Part shown: positions 26,729 through 35,178 of the stretch, in pieces
How the letters are laid out: each line of letters starts with the position of its first letter
How positions within the stretch are numbered: the first letter of the stretch is position 1
Assembly (NCBI GenBank): GCA_963832305.1
Contig: CAWHTU010000009.1
Span: 25,788 to 89,787, forward strand
DNA length: 64,000 nt
Reading direction: 5' to 3'
Source of the DNA: Roseiarcus sp963832305
GTDB taxonomy: Bacteria; Pseudomonadota; Alphaproteobacteria; Rhizobiales; Beijerinckiaceae
Position numbers and translations under genes: made by a program
The notes under the pieces: model-generated
The model's input: the letters and a program-made list of their open reading frames with translations, nothing else
The model's database searches: none
Told to the model about the DNA's origin: nothing

Positions 26729-28018
26729 CTACCGGTCGATCGACTCCACCGCCGCGATCTCGATGCCAAAGCCGGAGAGCCCGACATAGGTGCGCGGATT
26801 ATCCGTGCGCAGCCGGATCGAGGTCACGCCGAGGTCGCGCAGGATTTGGGCGCCGAGTCCGATCTCGCGCCATTGGGTCGCGCGTGCGTCGTCGGAGGTT
26901 GTCGTCTGGGCGCCGCTCAGGTTCGCCGGCACCCCGGCCGCGCCGTCGCGCAGGTATACGAGCGCTCCGCGCCCCTCCGCGTCGAAGCGACTTAGCACCT
27001 TGGGGATAACGCCACCGAAGATATCGCTCACGATATCAGCGCGATGCAGACGCGCCGGCATATCGCGGCCATCGCCAATCTCGCCGCGCACAAAAGCGAA
27101 GTGGAGCACCGAATCGAACGGCGTTCGATACGCGTAGCCCTGGAATGCGCCGAAACGCGACTTGACCGGAAAGCAGGCGACCCGCTCCACCAGCTTCTCG
27201 CGCGCCTGCCGATAGGCGATGAGGTCGGCGACCGAGATCCGCTTGAGCTTGTGCCTGTCGGCGAAGGCCTCGATCTGCGGCCCGACCATCACCGTGCCGT
27301 CGTCGTTGGCGAGTTCGCAGATGACGGCGACCGGCGGCAAACCGGCAAGCTTGCAGAGGTCGACCGCCGCTTCGGTATGGCCGGAGCGCATCAGGACGCC
27401 TCCGTCCTTGGCGACCAGCGGGAAGACGTGACCGGGACGGACGAAATCGCTCGCGCCCATGTTGCGATTGGCGAGCGCGCGCACGGTGTTGCACCGCTGC
27501 TCGGCCGATATGCCGGTGGTCAATCCGTGGCGCACGTCGACCGAGACGGTGAACGCCGTGCCGAGCGGTGCGTCGTTGATCGCCACCATAGGGTTAAGGT
27601 TCAGCCGCCGCGCGTCGTCCCCGGTCAGCGGCGCGCAGACAATGCCGCAGCAGTTGCGGATGATGAAGGCCATCTTCTCGGTGGTGCAGAGCGAAGCGGC
27701 GACGATGAGGTCGCCCTCGTTCTCGCGGTCGTCGTCATCGGTGACGACGACGATCTCGCCATGGGCGAAAGCCTGGATGGCGTCGGCAACGGGATTCAGC
27801 ATGTCGAGCCCAATCTGCGCCTGCGCGCCGGCGGCTAGAAAATCGTTTGGCGTCACTGCGCCGTGCGTCTCGGCGAAGATCCGCTCGGCGGTTTCGCGGG
27901 AGAGCCAGGAGCCCTGCTCGCGGCAGATCAAAGTCACCGCGCCGGGCGAGACGCCGATCCGGCGGGCGAAATCCGCCCGCGTCATGCTTTTCCGCTTAAG
28001 CCAGTCGCCGAGTTTCAC
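26729..28018 (-). CDS. ribB: HTH - 3,4-dihydroxy-2-butanone-4-phosphate synthase - degenerate GTP cyclohydrolase II fusion (RibBA-type)
   Basis: Riboflavin-pathway enzyme of 429 residues in three parts. Residues 1-62 form a Cro/CI-type helix-turn-helix (KLGDWLKRKSMTRADFARRIGVSPGAVTLI). Residues 75-275 are the DHBP synthase domain, with the acidic loop TDDDDRENEGDLIVAA, TGISAEQRCNTV and HVFPLVAKDGGVLMRSGHTEAAVDL. It makes 3,4-dihydroxybutanone phosphate from ribulose 5-phosphate. Residues 280-429 align with GTP cyclohydrolase II, but the zinc-binding cysteines and the RVHSECLTGD signature are replaced by PARLHRADIVSDIFGG, so that half should be inactive for GTP hydrolysis. The HTH could sense or bind DNA or FMN-related signals; this is inference. 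It is the first gene of its unit. Confidence 0.9.
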   Translation of the reverse strand: MKLGDWLKRKSMTRADFARRIGVSPGAVTLICREQGSWLSRETAERIFAETHGAVTPNDFLAAGAQAQIGLDMLNPVADAIQAFAHGEIVVVTDDDDRENEGDLIVAASLCTTEKMAFIIRNCCGIVCAPLTGDDARRLNLNPMVAINDAPLGTAFTVSVDVRHGLTTGISAEQRCNTVRALANRNMGASDFVRPGHVFPLVAKDGGVLMRSGHTEAAVDLCKLAGLPPVAVICELANDDGTVMVGPQIEAFADRHKLKRISVADLIAYRQAREKLVERVACFPVKSRFGAFQGYAYRTPFDSVLHFAFVRGEIGDGRDMPARLHRADIVSDIFGGVIPKVLSRFDAEGRGALVYLRDGAAGVPANLSGAQTTTSDDARATQWREIGLGAQILRDLGVTSIRLRTDNPRTYVGLSGFGIEIAAVESIDR

Positions 28019-28085
28019 GTTCGCTAGATAGTCGCCCGTCGTGCTTTGCGCAACTCAATGATTGGCGCTCGCGGTCTAGCTGGAC

Positions 28086-29082
28086 TTAATCAACTCGAAT
28101 AAGCATCTTGCCGAAATTCTTCCCGTGCAGGAGGTCGATCAGCGCCTGTGGCGCGCTTTCGAAGTCCTTCGCGGACCGTCTCACGCCAGGTCAGCTTCTT
28201 GGCCGCGGCGAGGCCGGCCAGTTCGCCGATTGCTTTCGGCCAGAGGTCCAGATGGTCCGAGGCAATGAAGCCTTAAATCTTGAACCGCTTGATGAGGAAA
28301 ATGCGCATGTCGGGCAAAGCGGTGGGCGCGCCCTCATAAGAGGCGATGAGTCCGCATACGGCGACGCGAGAAAAGTCGTTGAGCCGCCGCAGCGCCTGCT
28401 GGAACGGCTCCCCGCCGACGTTCTCGAACAGGCCGTCAATCCCGTTCGGCAGCGCCGCCTTCAGCTCTTCCGCGAAGTTCGACGACTTGTGGTCGACGCA
28501 AACGTCATATCCGAGCTCCTTGACGGCGTAGGAGCATTTCTCTTTCCCCCCGGCGATCCCGATTGGCCGCGCGCCGGCTAGCTTCGCCAGTTGGCCGACC
28601 ACCGAGCCGACCGCGCCGGTCGCCGCCGAAACGAGCACTGTTTCCCCGCTCTTCGGCTCGATGATCCTGTTGAGGCCATACCAGGCGGTGACGCCGGGCA
28701 TGCCAAGCGCGCCGAGATAGGCCTGGATCGGGACCGACTTCGCATCGACGACACGAAGATCGCGCCCGTCGCTGACCGAATAGCGCTGCCAGCCGCCCGC
28801 GCCGACGACCGCGTCGCCGACCTTGAAGCGCGGGTTCATCGAGGCTTCGACGATTCCGACCGTACCTCCGACCATCACCGCGCCGACTTCCTGCGGCTTG
28901 GCGTAGGACTTCGCGTCGCTGATCCGCCCGCGCATGTAGGGGTCGAGCGAGAGAAAACTGTGCCGCACCAGAAGCTGGCCGGGCCCCGGCGCGGGAACCG
29001 GGGTTTCGACGATGCGGAAATTGGCGGGCGAGACCTTGTCGGCCGGACGGTGGTCGAGCAGGATCTGGGTGTTGGCCGGCAT
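28086..29082 (-). pseudogene. CurA-like NADP-dependent oxidoreductase, premature stop plus frameshift
   Basis: A medium-chain reductase of the CurA/leukotriene-B4-dehydrogenase group, about 332 residues when intact. The first 269 codons read well (FRIVETPVPAPGPGQLLVRHSFLSLDPYMRGRI, NAD(P) motif SAATGAVGSVVGQLAKL, LFENVGGEPFQQAL). A TAA at 28273-28275 then interrupts KRFKI-GFIASDHLDLWPKAI, where Gln is expected. About 95 bp later there is a +1 or -2 shift between 28165 and 28182. Beyond it the true C-terminus DFESAPQALIDLLHGKNFGKMLIRVD resumes to the stop at 28086. Two lesions, one a substitution, argue for real decay rather than one indel error. Confidence 0.85.
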
Positions 29083-29255
29083 GCACGTCTCCTCATGGTT
29101 CGTAACGGGGCCTAGGGCGCGCGCTCATCGCCACGCAACCATAGCTTGATTGACACAAGCTGGATCAAGCCAACGTCGCCTCTCGGTCGAAACGACAGAG
29201 AGCACAGAAAGATGTGCTAGTCTCGGAGCCATCAAAAGGATGGCGGGTGACGGCA

Positions 29256-30068
29256 ATGCCGGAAACGGACAAGGTGTTCAGCGGTTCGATTCCGGAAAAC
29301 TACGACCGCTACATGGCGCCGTTGATTTTCGAGCCGTTCGCCGCAGATCTTGCACGACGAGCCGCGGCCTTGTCGCCAGCCGCGGTTTTGGAAACCGCCG
29401 CAGGCACCGGGGTCGTCACCCGCGCATTGGCGCCGAAACTGTCCCTCGGCGCGAGCTATGTCGTAACCGACCTCAACCAGCCGATGCTCGACTACGCCGC
29501 TTCACGACAAGCGCCCGACAGTCGCATCAGGTGGCGCCAAGCGGACGCTCTGGCGCTACCGTTTGAAGATGCGGCCTTCGATCTCGTTTGCTGTCAGTTC
29601 GGCGCGATGTTCTTTCCCGACCGACCAATCGCCTACGGCGAAGCAAAGCGGGTCCTGAAACGCGGAGGACATTTCTTGTTCAGCGTCTGGGATCGCATCG
29701 AGGAGAATGTATTTGCGGATGATGTGACGAATGCTCTGGCGAATGTCTTTCCGAGTGATCCGCCGCGCTTTCTGGCGCGGACGCCGCACGGCTACCACGA
29801 CACCGCGCTGATCCGCAGCGAGCTCAAGGACGCAGGCTTCTCCCACGTGGCGATCGAGACGAGAGCCGAACAAAGCCGTGCATCCTCGGCGCGCCTCCCG
29901 GCCGTTGCCTATTGTCAGGGAACTCCTCTCCGCAACGAAATCGAGGCCAGAGACGCTGGGAGACTCGAAGCCGCAACCGACTACGTCGCATCCGTGATTG
30001 CAGACAAGCATGGCAGCGGCGAGGTTGCCGCCAAGATACAGGCGCACATAATCGTGGCCGTGGTCTAG
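29256..30068 (+). CDS. class I SAM-dependent methyltransferase (UbiE-like)
   Basis: About 270 residues from ATG 29256; GTG 29247 is an alternative, with AAAAGGATGGCGG upstream. Motif I is VLETAAGTGVVTRALAP, the motif II acidic end is VVTDLNQPMLDYA, and motif post-II/III is ADALALPFEDAAFDLVCCQFGAMFFPD, then EAKRVLKRGGHFLFSVWD. This is the UbiE/COQ5-type small-molecule methyltransferase pattern. The substrate is unknown. No partner gene is adjacent; the curA-like pseudogene upstream points the other way. Confidence 0.85.
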   Translation: MPETDKVFSGSIPENYDRYMAPLIFEPFAADLARRAAALSPAAVLETAAGTGVVTRALAPKLSLGASYVVTDLNQPMLDYAASRQAPDSRIRWRQADALALPFEDAAFDLVCCQFGAMFFPDRPIAYGEAKRVLKRGGHFLFSVWDRIEENVFADDVTNALANVFPSDPPRFLARTPHGYHDTALIRSELKDAGFSHVAIETRAEQSRASSARLPAVAYCQGTPLRNEIEARDAGRLEAATDYVASVIADKHGSGEVAAKIQAHIIVAVV

Positions 30069-30084
30069 CCAGGCCCGGGCAGGC

Positions 30085-30285
30085 CTACCGCCGCTTTGCT
30101 TCCGGCGCGAGGGCCTTGAGAAAGATCCGTGTCGACGCTGGGCATGGTCCTCGATCATCCTGTCGGTCAGTTGATCGAGCCTGCCCGCGCCGAGCCGCAG
30201 GCTCCACTCGCCCTGCGAAGAGCCAGGCGACCCCAAACCGGTCGGCGTGGAGGCTCCAATACGGGGCGCCTTGCTCCCTCTTCAA
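30085..30285 (-). pseudogene. possible remnant of a VOC/PhnB-like protein
   Basis: The 66-residue open stretch contains GAPYWSLHADRFGVAWLFAG, which recalls the C-terminal DRFGVxW strand of PhnB-like VOC proteins. What follows is arginine-rich and not family-like; the neighbouring frame looks equally poor. It sits between the methyltransferase stop and the EamA gene. I read it as a degraded fragment, with low certainty; chance similarity is possible. Confidence 0.25.
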
Positions 30286-31296
30286 TTACCGAGATGGCTG
30301 TCCCCAGGATTTCAGTGAAAACAGCAGGAGGGATGCCGTGACAACTGCCAGCCCGACAAAGAACATCAGACTCACTGAAAAATGCAGATCGCTGATCCAC
30401 CTGGATAAGAGAAGCGATATCAGAGCGGTGAGCGCGGGGATCAACAGAAAGAACATCGTGACGAACCCATTGTCGTTGGCCGTGACGCTGAGCGCGGTTT
30501 GATAAAGAACGCGGCCTAGGGATGCCGCTACGATCGTGCCTATGATCATCAGAACTACCGGAAACGCCTGCCCGAAATCCAGATTCGCGTTCTGATACAA
30601 CATGAATCCGGATATGGGGATCAGGACCAGAGCAGAGACGAGGAAGTTCGCCGAGACCGCCGCGGACTCGTCGTATTTGGCGAACCATTTGCAGACCAGC
30701 GTTCCGCTTAATGCCGAGCAGATCGGCACCGGGATGGCATAGAGCCAGGACCCATGAAGGGCGCTATCGGCCAATTGGCGCAAGTCGGGCCGGTCGGTCA
30801 CGCCGACCTGACTCCACGCAACCGCCATCGCGCCAAGAAATGCGGCGATGAGGCAACCGAAAAACATCGCTGGAGAGACCGGAATGGGCACTCTGGCTAT
30901 GAGGAACGCCACCGCCGCTGCCCAAAAGGGCTGGAGGTTGATGATCGCCGAGATGATTATGGGATGCGCGTTGCTCAGTCCAAGCTTGAACGTCAACAAG
31001 CCGGTCATCCCGGCGGCAAACAGAACTCCAAGCTTGCCATAATTGCCGGTATCCTTCAGCAACAAGATCAGGTCGCGCCGGCTTGTCGCATGCGCAATCA
31101 GGAGAGGAATTGACATCAGCAGAGCGACTTGGGTCAAGAATACAAACTGCGTAACGCCGAGCCGCTTCGCCGCGAGAAACGAAAACGGCTCTTGGGTCGA
31201 CAGCAGGAGCGCGGTGATAAGCGCGTAGAGGCTTCCAAGCTTGTAGTTTACTCGATGTCCCGACGAGGGCAGCAGTTGCATCTTGGATGAACCCAA
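30286..31296 (-). CDS. EamA/DMT-family transporter
   Basis: 336 residues with about ten hydrophobic segments arranged as two five-segment halves, the drug/metabolite transporter pattern. Examples are LGSLYALITALLLSTQEPFSFLAAKRLG (first segment), SNAHPIIISAIINLQPFWAAAVAFLIA (end of half one, with the conserved Pro) and ANDNGFVTMFFLLIPALTALISLLLS (matching position in half two). EamA proteins export metabolites or amino acids, or import nucleotide sugars; the cargo is not evident. The start at 31296 could instead be an internal ATG a few codons in. It is followed downstream by the VOC-like remnant. Confidence 0.85.
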   Translation of the reverse strand: MGSSKMQLLPSSGHRVNYKLGSLYALITALLLSTQEPFSFLAAKRLGVTQFVFLTQVALLMSIPLLIAHATSRRDLILLLKDTGNYGKLGVLFAAGMTGLLTFKLGLSNAHPIIISAIINLQPFWAAAVAFLIARVPIPVSPAMFFGCLIAAFLGAMAVAWSQVGVTDRPDLRQLADSALHGSWLYAIPVPICSALSGTLVCKWFAKYDESAAVSANFLVSALVLIPISGFMLYQNANLDFGQAFPVVLMIIGTIVAASLGRVLYQTALSVTANDNGFVTMFFLLIPALTALISLLLSRWISDLHFSVSLMFFVGLAVVTASLLLFSLKSWGQPSR

Positions 31297-31479
31297 CCTC
31301 TTGCGTCGCGGGATCGAGCTTGGTCGCGGAAAATGGAAGGAGCCGCGTGGACAGGCTGCGGCGGGATCGGGTCCGGTCGGAGGGAAACCGCCCGCCCGAT
31401 GTTTCGGTTCCGTGCCGGACCGGGGATGAAGTCGAAAAGATGGACTTCAGCAAGTTGCAGAATCGATTGCGCCGGCGCG

Positions 31480-32205
31480 CTACTGAACAGGCGCCGCCGT
31501 CACCAGCACGAATCCGCGGCTCTTGTTGGCGTTTGCGGCGTCGGAGGTGTTCATGGCGGCGAAGATGTCGGCCGTCTTCACCCAGACCGGCGGGTATTTG
31601 TAGCGCGCGACATCGAGGATCAGGAAGCGGTCGGCTTTGCCGTCATAGGCCGCGAGCGGGGAGATGTGACCGCCGGTCTCCTCGCCGATCGCCTTGCGCA
31701 GGTAGTTGACGATCACGAAGTGGCCGGGCTCGCTAAGATAGCTCATCGCCAGCCGGCGGAACTCGTCGACCGAACTTTCCGAGGCGTGATGGACTTCCGC
31801 CTTGACCGGCACAGTGGCGAGGATGCCGCCGATCTGGTCGAGCGTCATGCCCTGCCGCGCGAGCGTCTCGCGCGGGAGCACCGCGTCCGTTTGATCGTTG
31901 AGCACGTTGTCCTGGGTGAAGGTGCGGTAGGGAGTATATTCGGGAACCGGGGGCGCCGGGACGCCAAGCGCGTTCAAGACCATAACGATCGAGGCGACGC
32001 CGCAATAGGATTGGGTTTTCTGGGTCAGGAAGTTGCTGGCGAGCGGGAAATAAGCCTCGCGTGCATCGCTCTCGGCGAAATAGACCTCGCCGTCATGAGT
32101 GCTGAAGCCCGACAGGTTCTGCGGCAGCGGCAGCGTATCGCCATTCGCGCCGGCGGCCGCGAGTCCCAGGACGAACGTCGCGCACGCGACAAGCAGCTTC
32201 GACAT
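31480..32205 (-). CDS. exported phytochelatin synthase-like cysteine peptidase
   Basis: 241 residues from ATG 32205, which begins a signal peptide (SKLLVACATFVLGLAAAGANG); a much longer upstream reading lacks any family match. The papain-like phytochelatin synthase domain has the catalytic triad: Cys68 in QSYCGVASIVMVLNALG, His180 in GEETGGHISPLAAYD and Asp198 in FLILDVARYKYPPVWV. Bacterial members lack the Cys-rich C-terminal domain, as here. They usually cleave glutathione to gamma-Glu-Cys rather than making long phytochelatins. The signal peptide places it in the periplasm. It is divergent from the glycosyltransferase gene. Confidence 0.9.
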   Translation of the reverse strand: MSKLLVACATFVLGLAAAGANGDTLPLPQNLSGFSTHDGEVYFAESDAREAYFPLASNFLTQKTQSYCGVASIVMVLNALGVPAPPVPEYTPYRTFTQDNVLNDQTDAVLPRETLARQGMTLDQIGGILATVPVKAEVHHASESSVDEFRRLAMSYLSEPGHFVIVNYLRKAIGEETGGHISPLAAYDGKADRFLILDVARYKYPPVWVKTADIFAAMNTSDAANANKSRGFVLVTAAPVQ

Positions 32206-32376
32206 CAATCTCACCCACCGGCCTGCTCGGCCAAACCAGAGATTGGCCCAGCGGCCCTCGAGGGGCAACCCCGTGGGCCGCGCGCTGCGATGTTGATAGC
32301 CTCGCGTGGACGCCCGTGGGCCGATTGACTTTGAGCGGTCCGGGGTGGATCGAGGGGCAGGAGAGAAAGGGCAAGA

Positions 32377-33231
32377 ATGCTTCCTCGCTTGAACTCGCTC
32401 TGGATCGGCGACGAGCTCGGCTACATCGAAAAGCTCACGTTGGCCTCGGCGCTGTCCGTCGGTCATTCATTCGCTCTTTATTCGTATACGCCCCGGAAGC
32501 TTCGCGGAGTTCCGCGCGCGGTCGAGGTTCGCGACGCGAATGAAGTGGTTCCCTATCAGGAGCTTGCGCATTGTTTTGAGGGAGGTTCGGCCGCGCTGGG
32601 CACGGATTTCTTTCGCTACGCGATGCAGGCGAAGGGACTGGGCGCCTGGGTCGATCTCGATCTCTATTTCATCCGGCCGATCGACTTCGAGGACGACTAT
32701 CTCTTCGGATGGGAGCACCGGACGTCGATCAACGGCGCCGTTTTGCGGCTCCCCGCAAACTCCGACATGGTTCGGGAGCTCTGCAAGATCCCCCAGATAA
32801 ACTGGCGGCCGCCTTTCTACGGGCCCAGAAAGACAGCCATCTTTTACTGGAGGAGGCTGACCGAGGGCGACCTCCGGCCTGAGAACTACCGCTGGGGCAC
32901 ATTCGGGCCTATGTTCCTGACCTATCTGGCGCGGAAGTACAGAGTTGCGAAACGGGCTAAGCAACGCTCCGTCTTCTATCCGGTCACGCATCACAACTGG
33001 AAACTGCTGTGCGGCCCGCCGGAGCTCGTCAAAGCCGAGCTCACAGCCGAAACGAGGACAGTCCACCTTTGGCGCTCGGTGTTGACCCGGAAGACGGGCG
33101 CCTCGCCTCCGCGCGGGTCCTACCTTGAGGCGCTCTGTCATGCTCATGGCTTGGCGGTGACCGACCCGATCGGGGACGGAGACCGGAATCGCGAACATCC
33201 TGCGTCAGCCGCCGGTCTCTCTCCAGCCTAG
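32377..33231 (+). CDS. GT32-like glycosyltransferase
   Basis: 284 residues. The DxD region is DFFRYAMQAKGLGAWVDLDLYFIRPI, typical of GT-A enzymes of the capsular/GT32 (alpha-1,4-galactosyltransferase-like) type. These use a nucleotide sugar to extend surface glycans. The N-terminal NSLWIGDELGYIEKLTLASALSVGHSFALYSY is the usual opening strand of this group, and the C-terminal part includes VHLWRS, where a conserved His closes the active site. The start at 32377 follows GGAGAGAAAGGGCAAGA, a strong ribosome-binding site. No export or priming genes are adjacent, so its product is unknown. Confidence 0.83.
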   Translation: MLPRLNSLWIGDELGYIEKLTLASALSVGHSFALYSYTPRKLRGVPRAVEVRDANEVVPYQELAHCFEGGSAALGTDFFRYAMQAKGLGAWVDLDLYFIRPIDFEDDYLFGWEHRTSINGAVLRLPANSDMVRELCKIPQINWRPPFYGPRKTAIFYWRRLTEGDLRPENYRWGTFGPMFLTYLARKYRVAKRAKQRSVFYPVTHHNWKLLCGPPELVKAELTAETRTVHLWRSVLTRKTGASPPRGSYLEALCHAHGLAVTDPIGDGDRNREHPASAAGLSPA

Positions 33232-33310
33232 CGTCGAAACTCAAGCCGTCCACGGCGATCAGCGCTTTGGCGGGAGGCGGGCATATGGCCAGCGCAAATC
33301 GGCTCATTTC

Positions 33311-34750
33311 TTAGGGGGGAACCGCGTAAGCCCCCAGTTCGGGTGAACTGGCGCTACGGGGATGGCCCAAAAAATCGGTCGTGGGCATCAATGAAGAGCT
33401 TCCAGTCCCGATCGCTGGATTGGTTGGCGCCGTACCCTTCAATTCGAGATTGTATTGAGCCGTGCTGTCGTTGAAGGTCACAAAGAGATTGGTTGCAGCG
33501 TAGGTCGTTTGGAAGAGACTTAAATTGTGATCCAGTTCGACGTTTGGGTTGGCGGTATGGCTGCAAAAGCTTTCGGTGATCGGACAATTCCCGCTTGCAG
33601 CCGCAGTCGGGACGATCAACGGCGCAATATTATTGCGGACGATGACGTTGGTGGTGGTTCCTCCCTCATGGGTTGTGCCTCCCGCCGTTATCCATGTCGC
33701 TCCGGTGTACATCCAATAGGTGCGATTTTGCGACACGCCGTTGATCGGAATATTCATCACAGAATTATTGATAATATTGAGCCCATTGACTCCGGCTATG
33801 GAAATCCCGGTAATGCTGCTCGTAAGAACGATATTGTTTGTGATGGACACGTTTGCCCAATAGCCATCAAAGATCGAGATACCCTGCAGCTGGACCGCAA
33901 AAGGAAGATTTGCGACAGTTTGACTTTGAATATAGTTGCTGTCGATTACGACGTTCCTGTTGGTGATGCCGAGCTGGTTGTTCCAGTTCCAACCCTGAAT
34001 TCCGTCATTATGAATGCATTTTGACTCACAAGTATCCAGTCCGTTTGTGATGACGTTACCCTGAATGATGATATTGGTTGCCGAAAGATCAATGCCGTCC
34101 CCGGCGAAATGATCAATCGTGTTACCCGCGATCATATAGTTTTGTCCGTCCGTCCCAACCTGATCGCCGCCAACACCGATTCCGCCAAAAACGTTCCTTA
34201 TTTGGTTGCTGTCCAGCGCAACGCAGTAGTCTTGGGTGGCGAGGATGCCATCACTGGGCGCAAGGGACGCGTTGAGGACCGTCCCCATTGATACCCACGG
34301 GAAGGCGCCAGCAGTCGATTCGACAATGTTGTGTTGAAAAACAATGTTATTGCTCGAAGCCAAGTTGACCAGAACTCCACCCGGTGATTTCGATCTAACG
34401 CCATTCCCATTGATGGTTATCCCAGAAAATACTATGTGACTCGCGGAATTGACTATTAGAGACGAGAATACCGGCGTCTGACCCGAGCCCGCTTCGATCG
34501 TTAAGAACTGCGAATATTTTCGATTGGAAATGTTGATCGCCCCATAGTTGCTTGAGTCCAGATAAATAACGTCGCCTGCCGCCGCGGTGCTCAGAATTGA
34601 GTTCAAAGTCGCGGGCGTCGCCGCGAATTCCTTAACGAAGCTGGTCGGGGGAACCGCACAGCCAGGGTACGTGCCGGCTGCTCTGGCTGAGATCTCGAAC
34701 GCAGGAAAAAACGCAAAAAGAAGAATTATAAGACGTAATAGACGTGTCAT
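33311..34750 (-). CDS. secreted right-handed beta-helix protein
   Basis: 479 residues from ATG 34750 (preceded by GGGGAAGTACA). A signal peptide, RLLRLIILLFAFFPAFEISARA, leads to a mature protein made of short repeating strands: ITINGNGV, NNIVFQHNIVES, NYMIAGNTIDHFAGDGIDL, NIIIQGNVITNG, NVVIDSNYIQSQ, VSITNNIVLTS and LNIINNSVMN. The N-x-I/V spacing is typical of parallel beta-helix (PbH1) repeats found in polysaccharide lyases and surface adhesins. It ends LGAYAVPP, a common ending for this class. No catalytic residues are identifiable. The gene is visibly AT-richer than its neighbours, which suggests horizontal origin. Confidence 0.82.
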   Translation of the reverse strand: MTRLLRLIILLFAFFPAFEISARAAGTYPGCAVPPTSFVKEFAATPATLNSILSTAAAGDVIYLDSSNYGAINISNRKYSQFLTIEAGSGQTPVFSSLIVNSASHIVFSGITINGNGVRSKSPGGVLVNLASSNNIVFQHNIVESTAGAFPWVSMGTVLNASLAPSDGILATQDYCVALDSNQIRNVFGGIGVGGDQVGTDGQNYMIAGNTIDHFAGDGIDLSATNIIIQGNVITNGLDTCESKCIHNDGIQGWNWNNQLGITNRNVVIDSNYIQSQTVANLPFAVQLQGISIFDGYWANVSITNNIVLTSSITGISIAGVNGLNIINNSVMNIPINGVSQNRTYWMYTGATWITAGGTTHEGGTTTNVIVRNNIAPLIVPTAAASGNCPITESFCSHTANPNVELDHNLSLFQTTYAATNLFVTFNDSTAQYNLELKGTAPTNPAIGTGSSSLMPTTDFLGHPRSASSPELGAYAVPP

Positions 34751-35178
34751 TGTACTTCCCCGCAAAAGTCTTTCTTAAGTACGTACAATTTCGAAAGCGA
34801 TAGTATCACGATTCGAATTATATTTTCAACGACGAACGTTTGACAGATTTGCTATGCCTGATCAGGTGCGGCAAGTGCGTATGCACTTAGTCGTGTAGTA
34901 TATATTCCGTTGATCATTTTGTTAGCCGAGACAGAACATTCACATTTCGAGTATGGACGTGCACGAATCTTCACCGGAGGGATGCCGTCGGGTGCGCTGG
35001 GGTCGATAACATTGTGAAGGCTGTCCGTATTCGGCCCTCGCCTCTAAGGACCTCGACAAGACGGTTAGGCAGAATATGAGCGAGGATTGACGCTGGTTTG
35101 CGCACGCAGGCCCGACCCCGGCGGACCGCGCATGAGCGCCGATCGAGGCCAATCGCGACCCGCTTCAGAAGCTTGCTT
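34751..35178. other. AT-rich intergenic region
   Basis: About 430 bp between the beta-helix gene and the penicillin-binding protein gene, with no supported ORF. The first 180 bp are AT-rich like the beta-helix gene and probably hold its promoter; the remainder returns to the local GC level. Short palindromic words such as AAGTACGTAC are visible near 34775, but I cannot assign a function. Confidence 0.5.

Noticed and set aside
30085..30285. Intact VOC-family gene
   Set aside because: Only one strand-like motif remains and the upstream two thirds of the fold are missing, so at most a remnant is supported.
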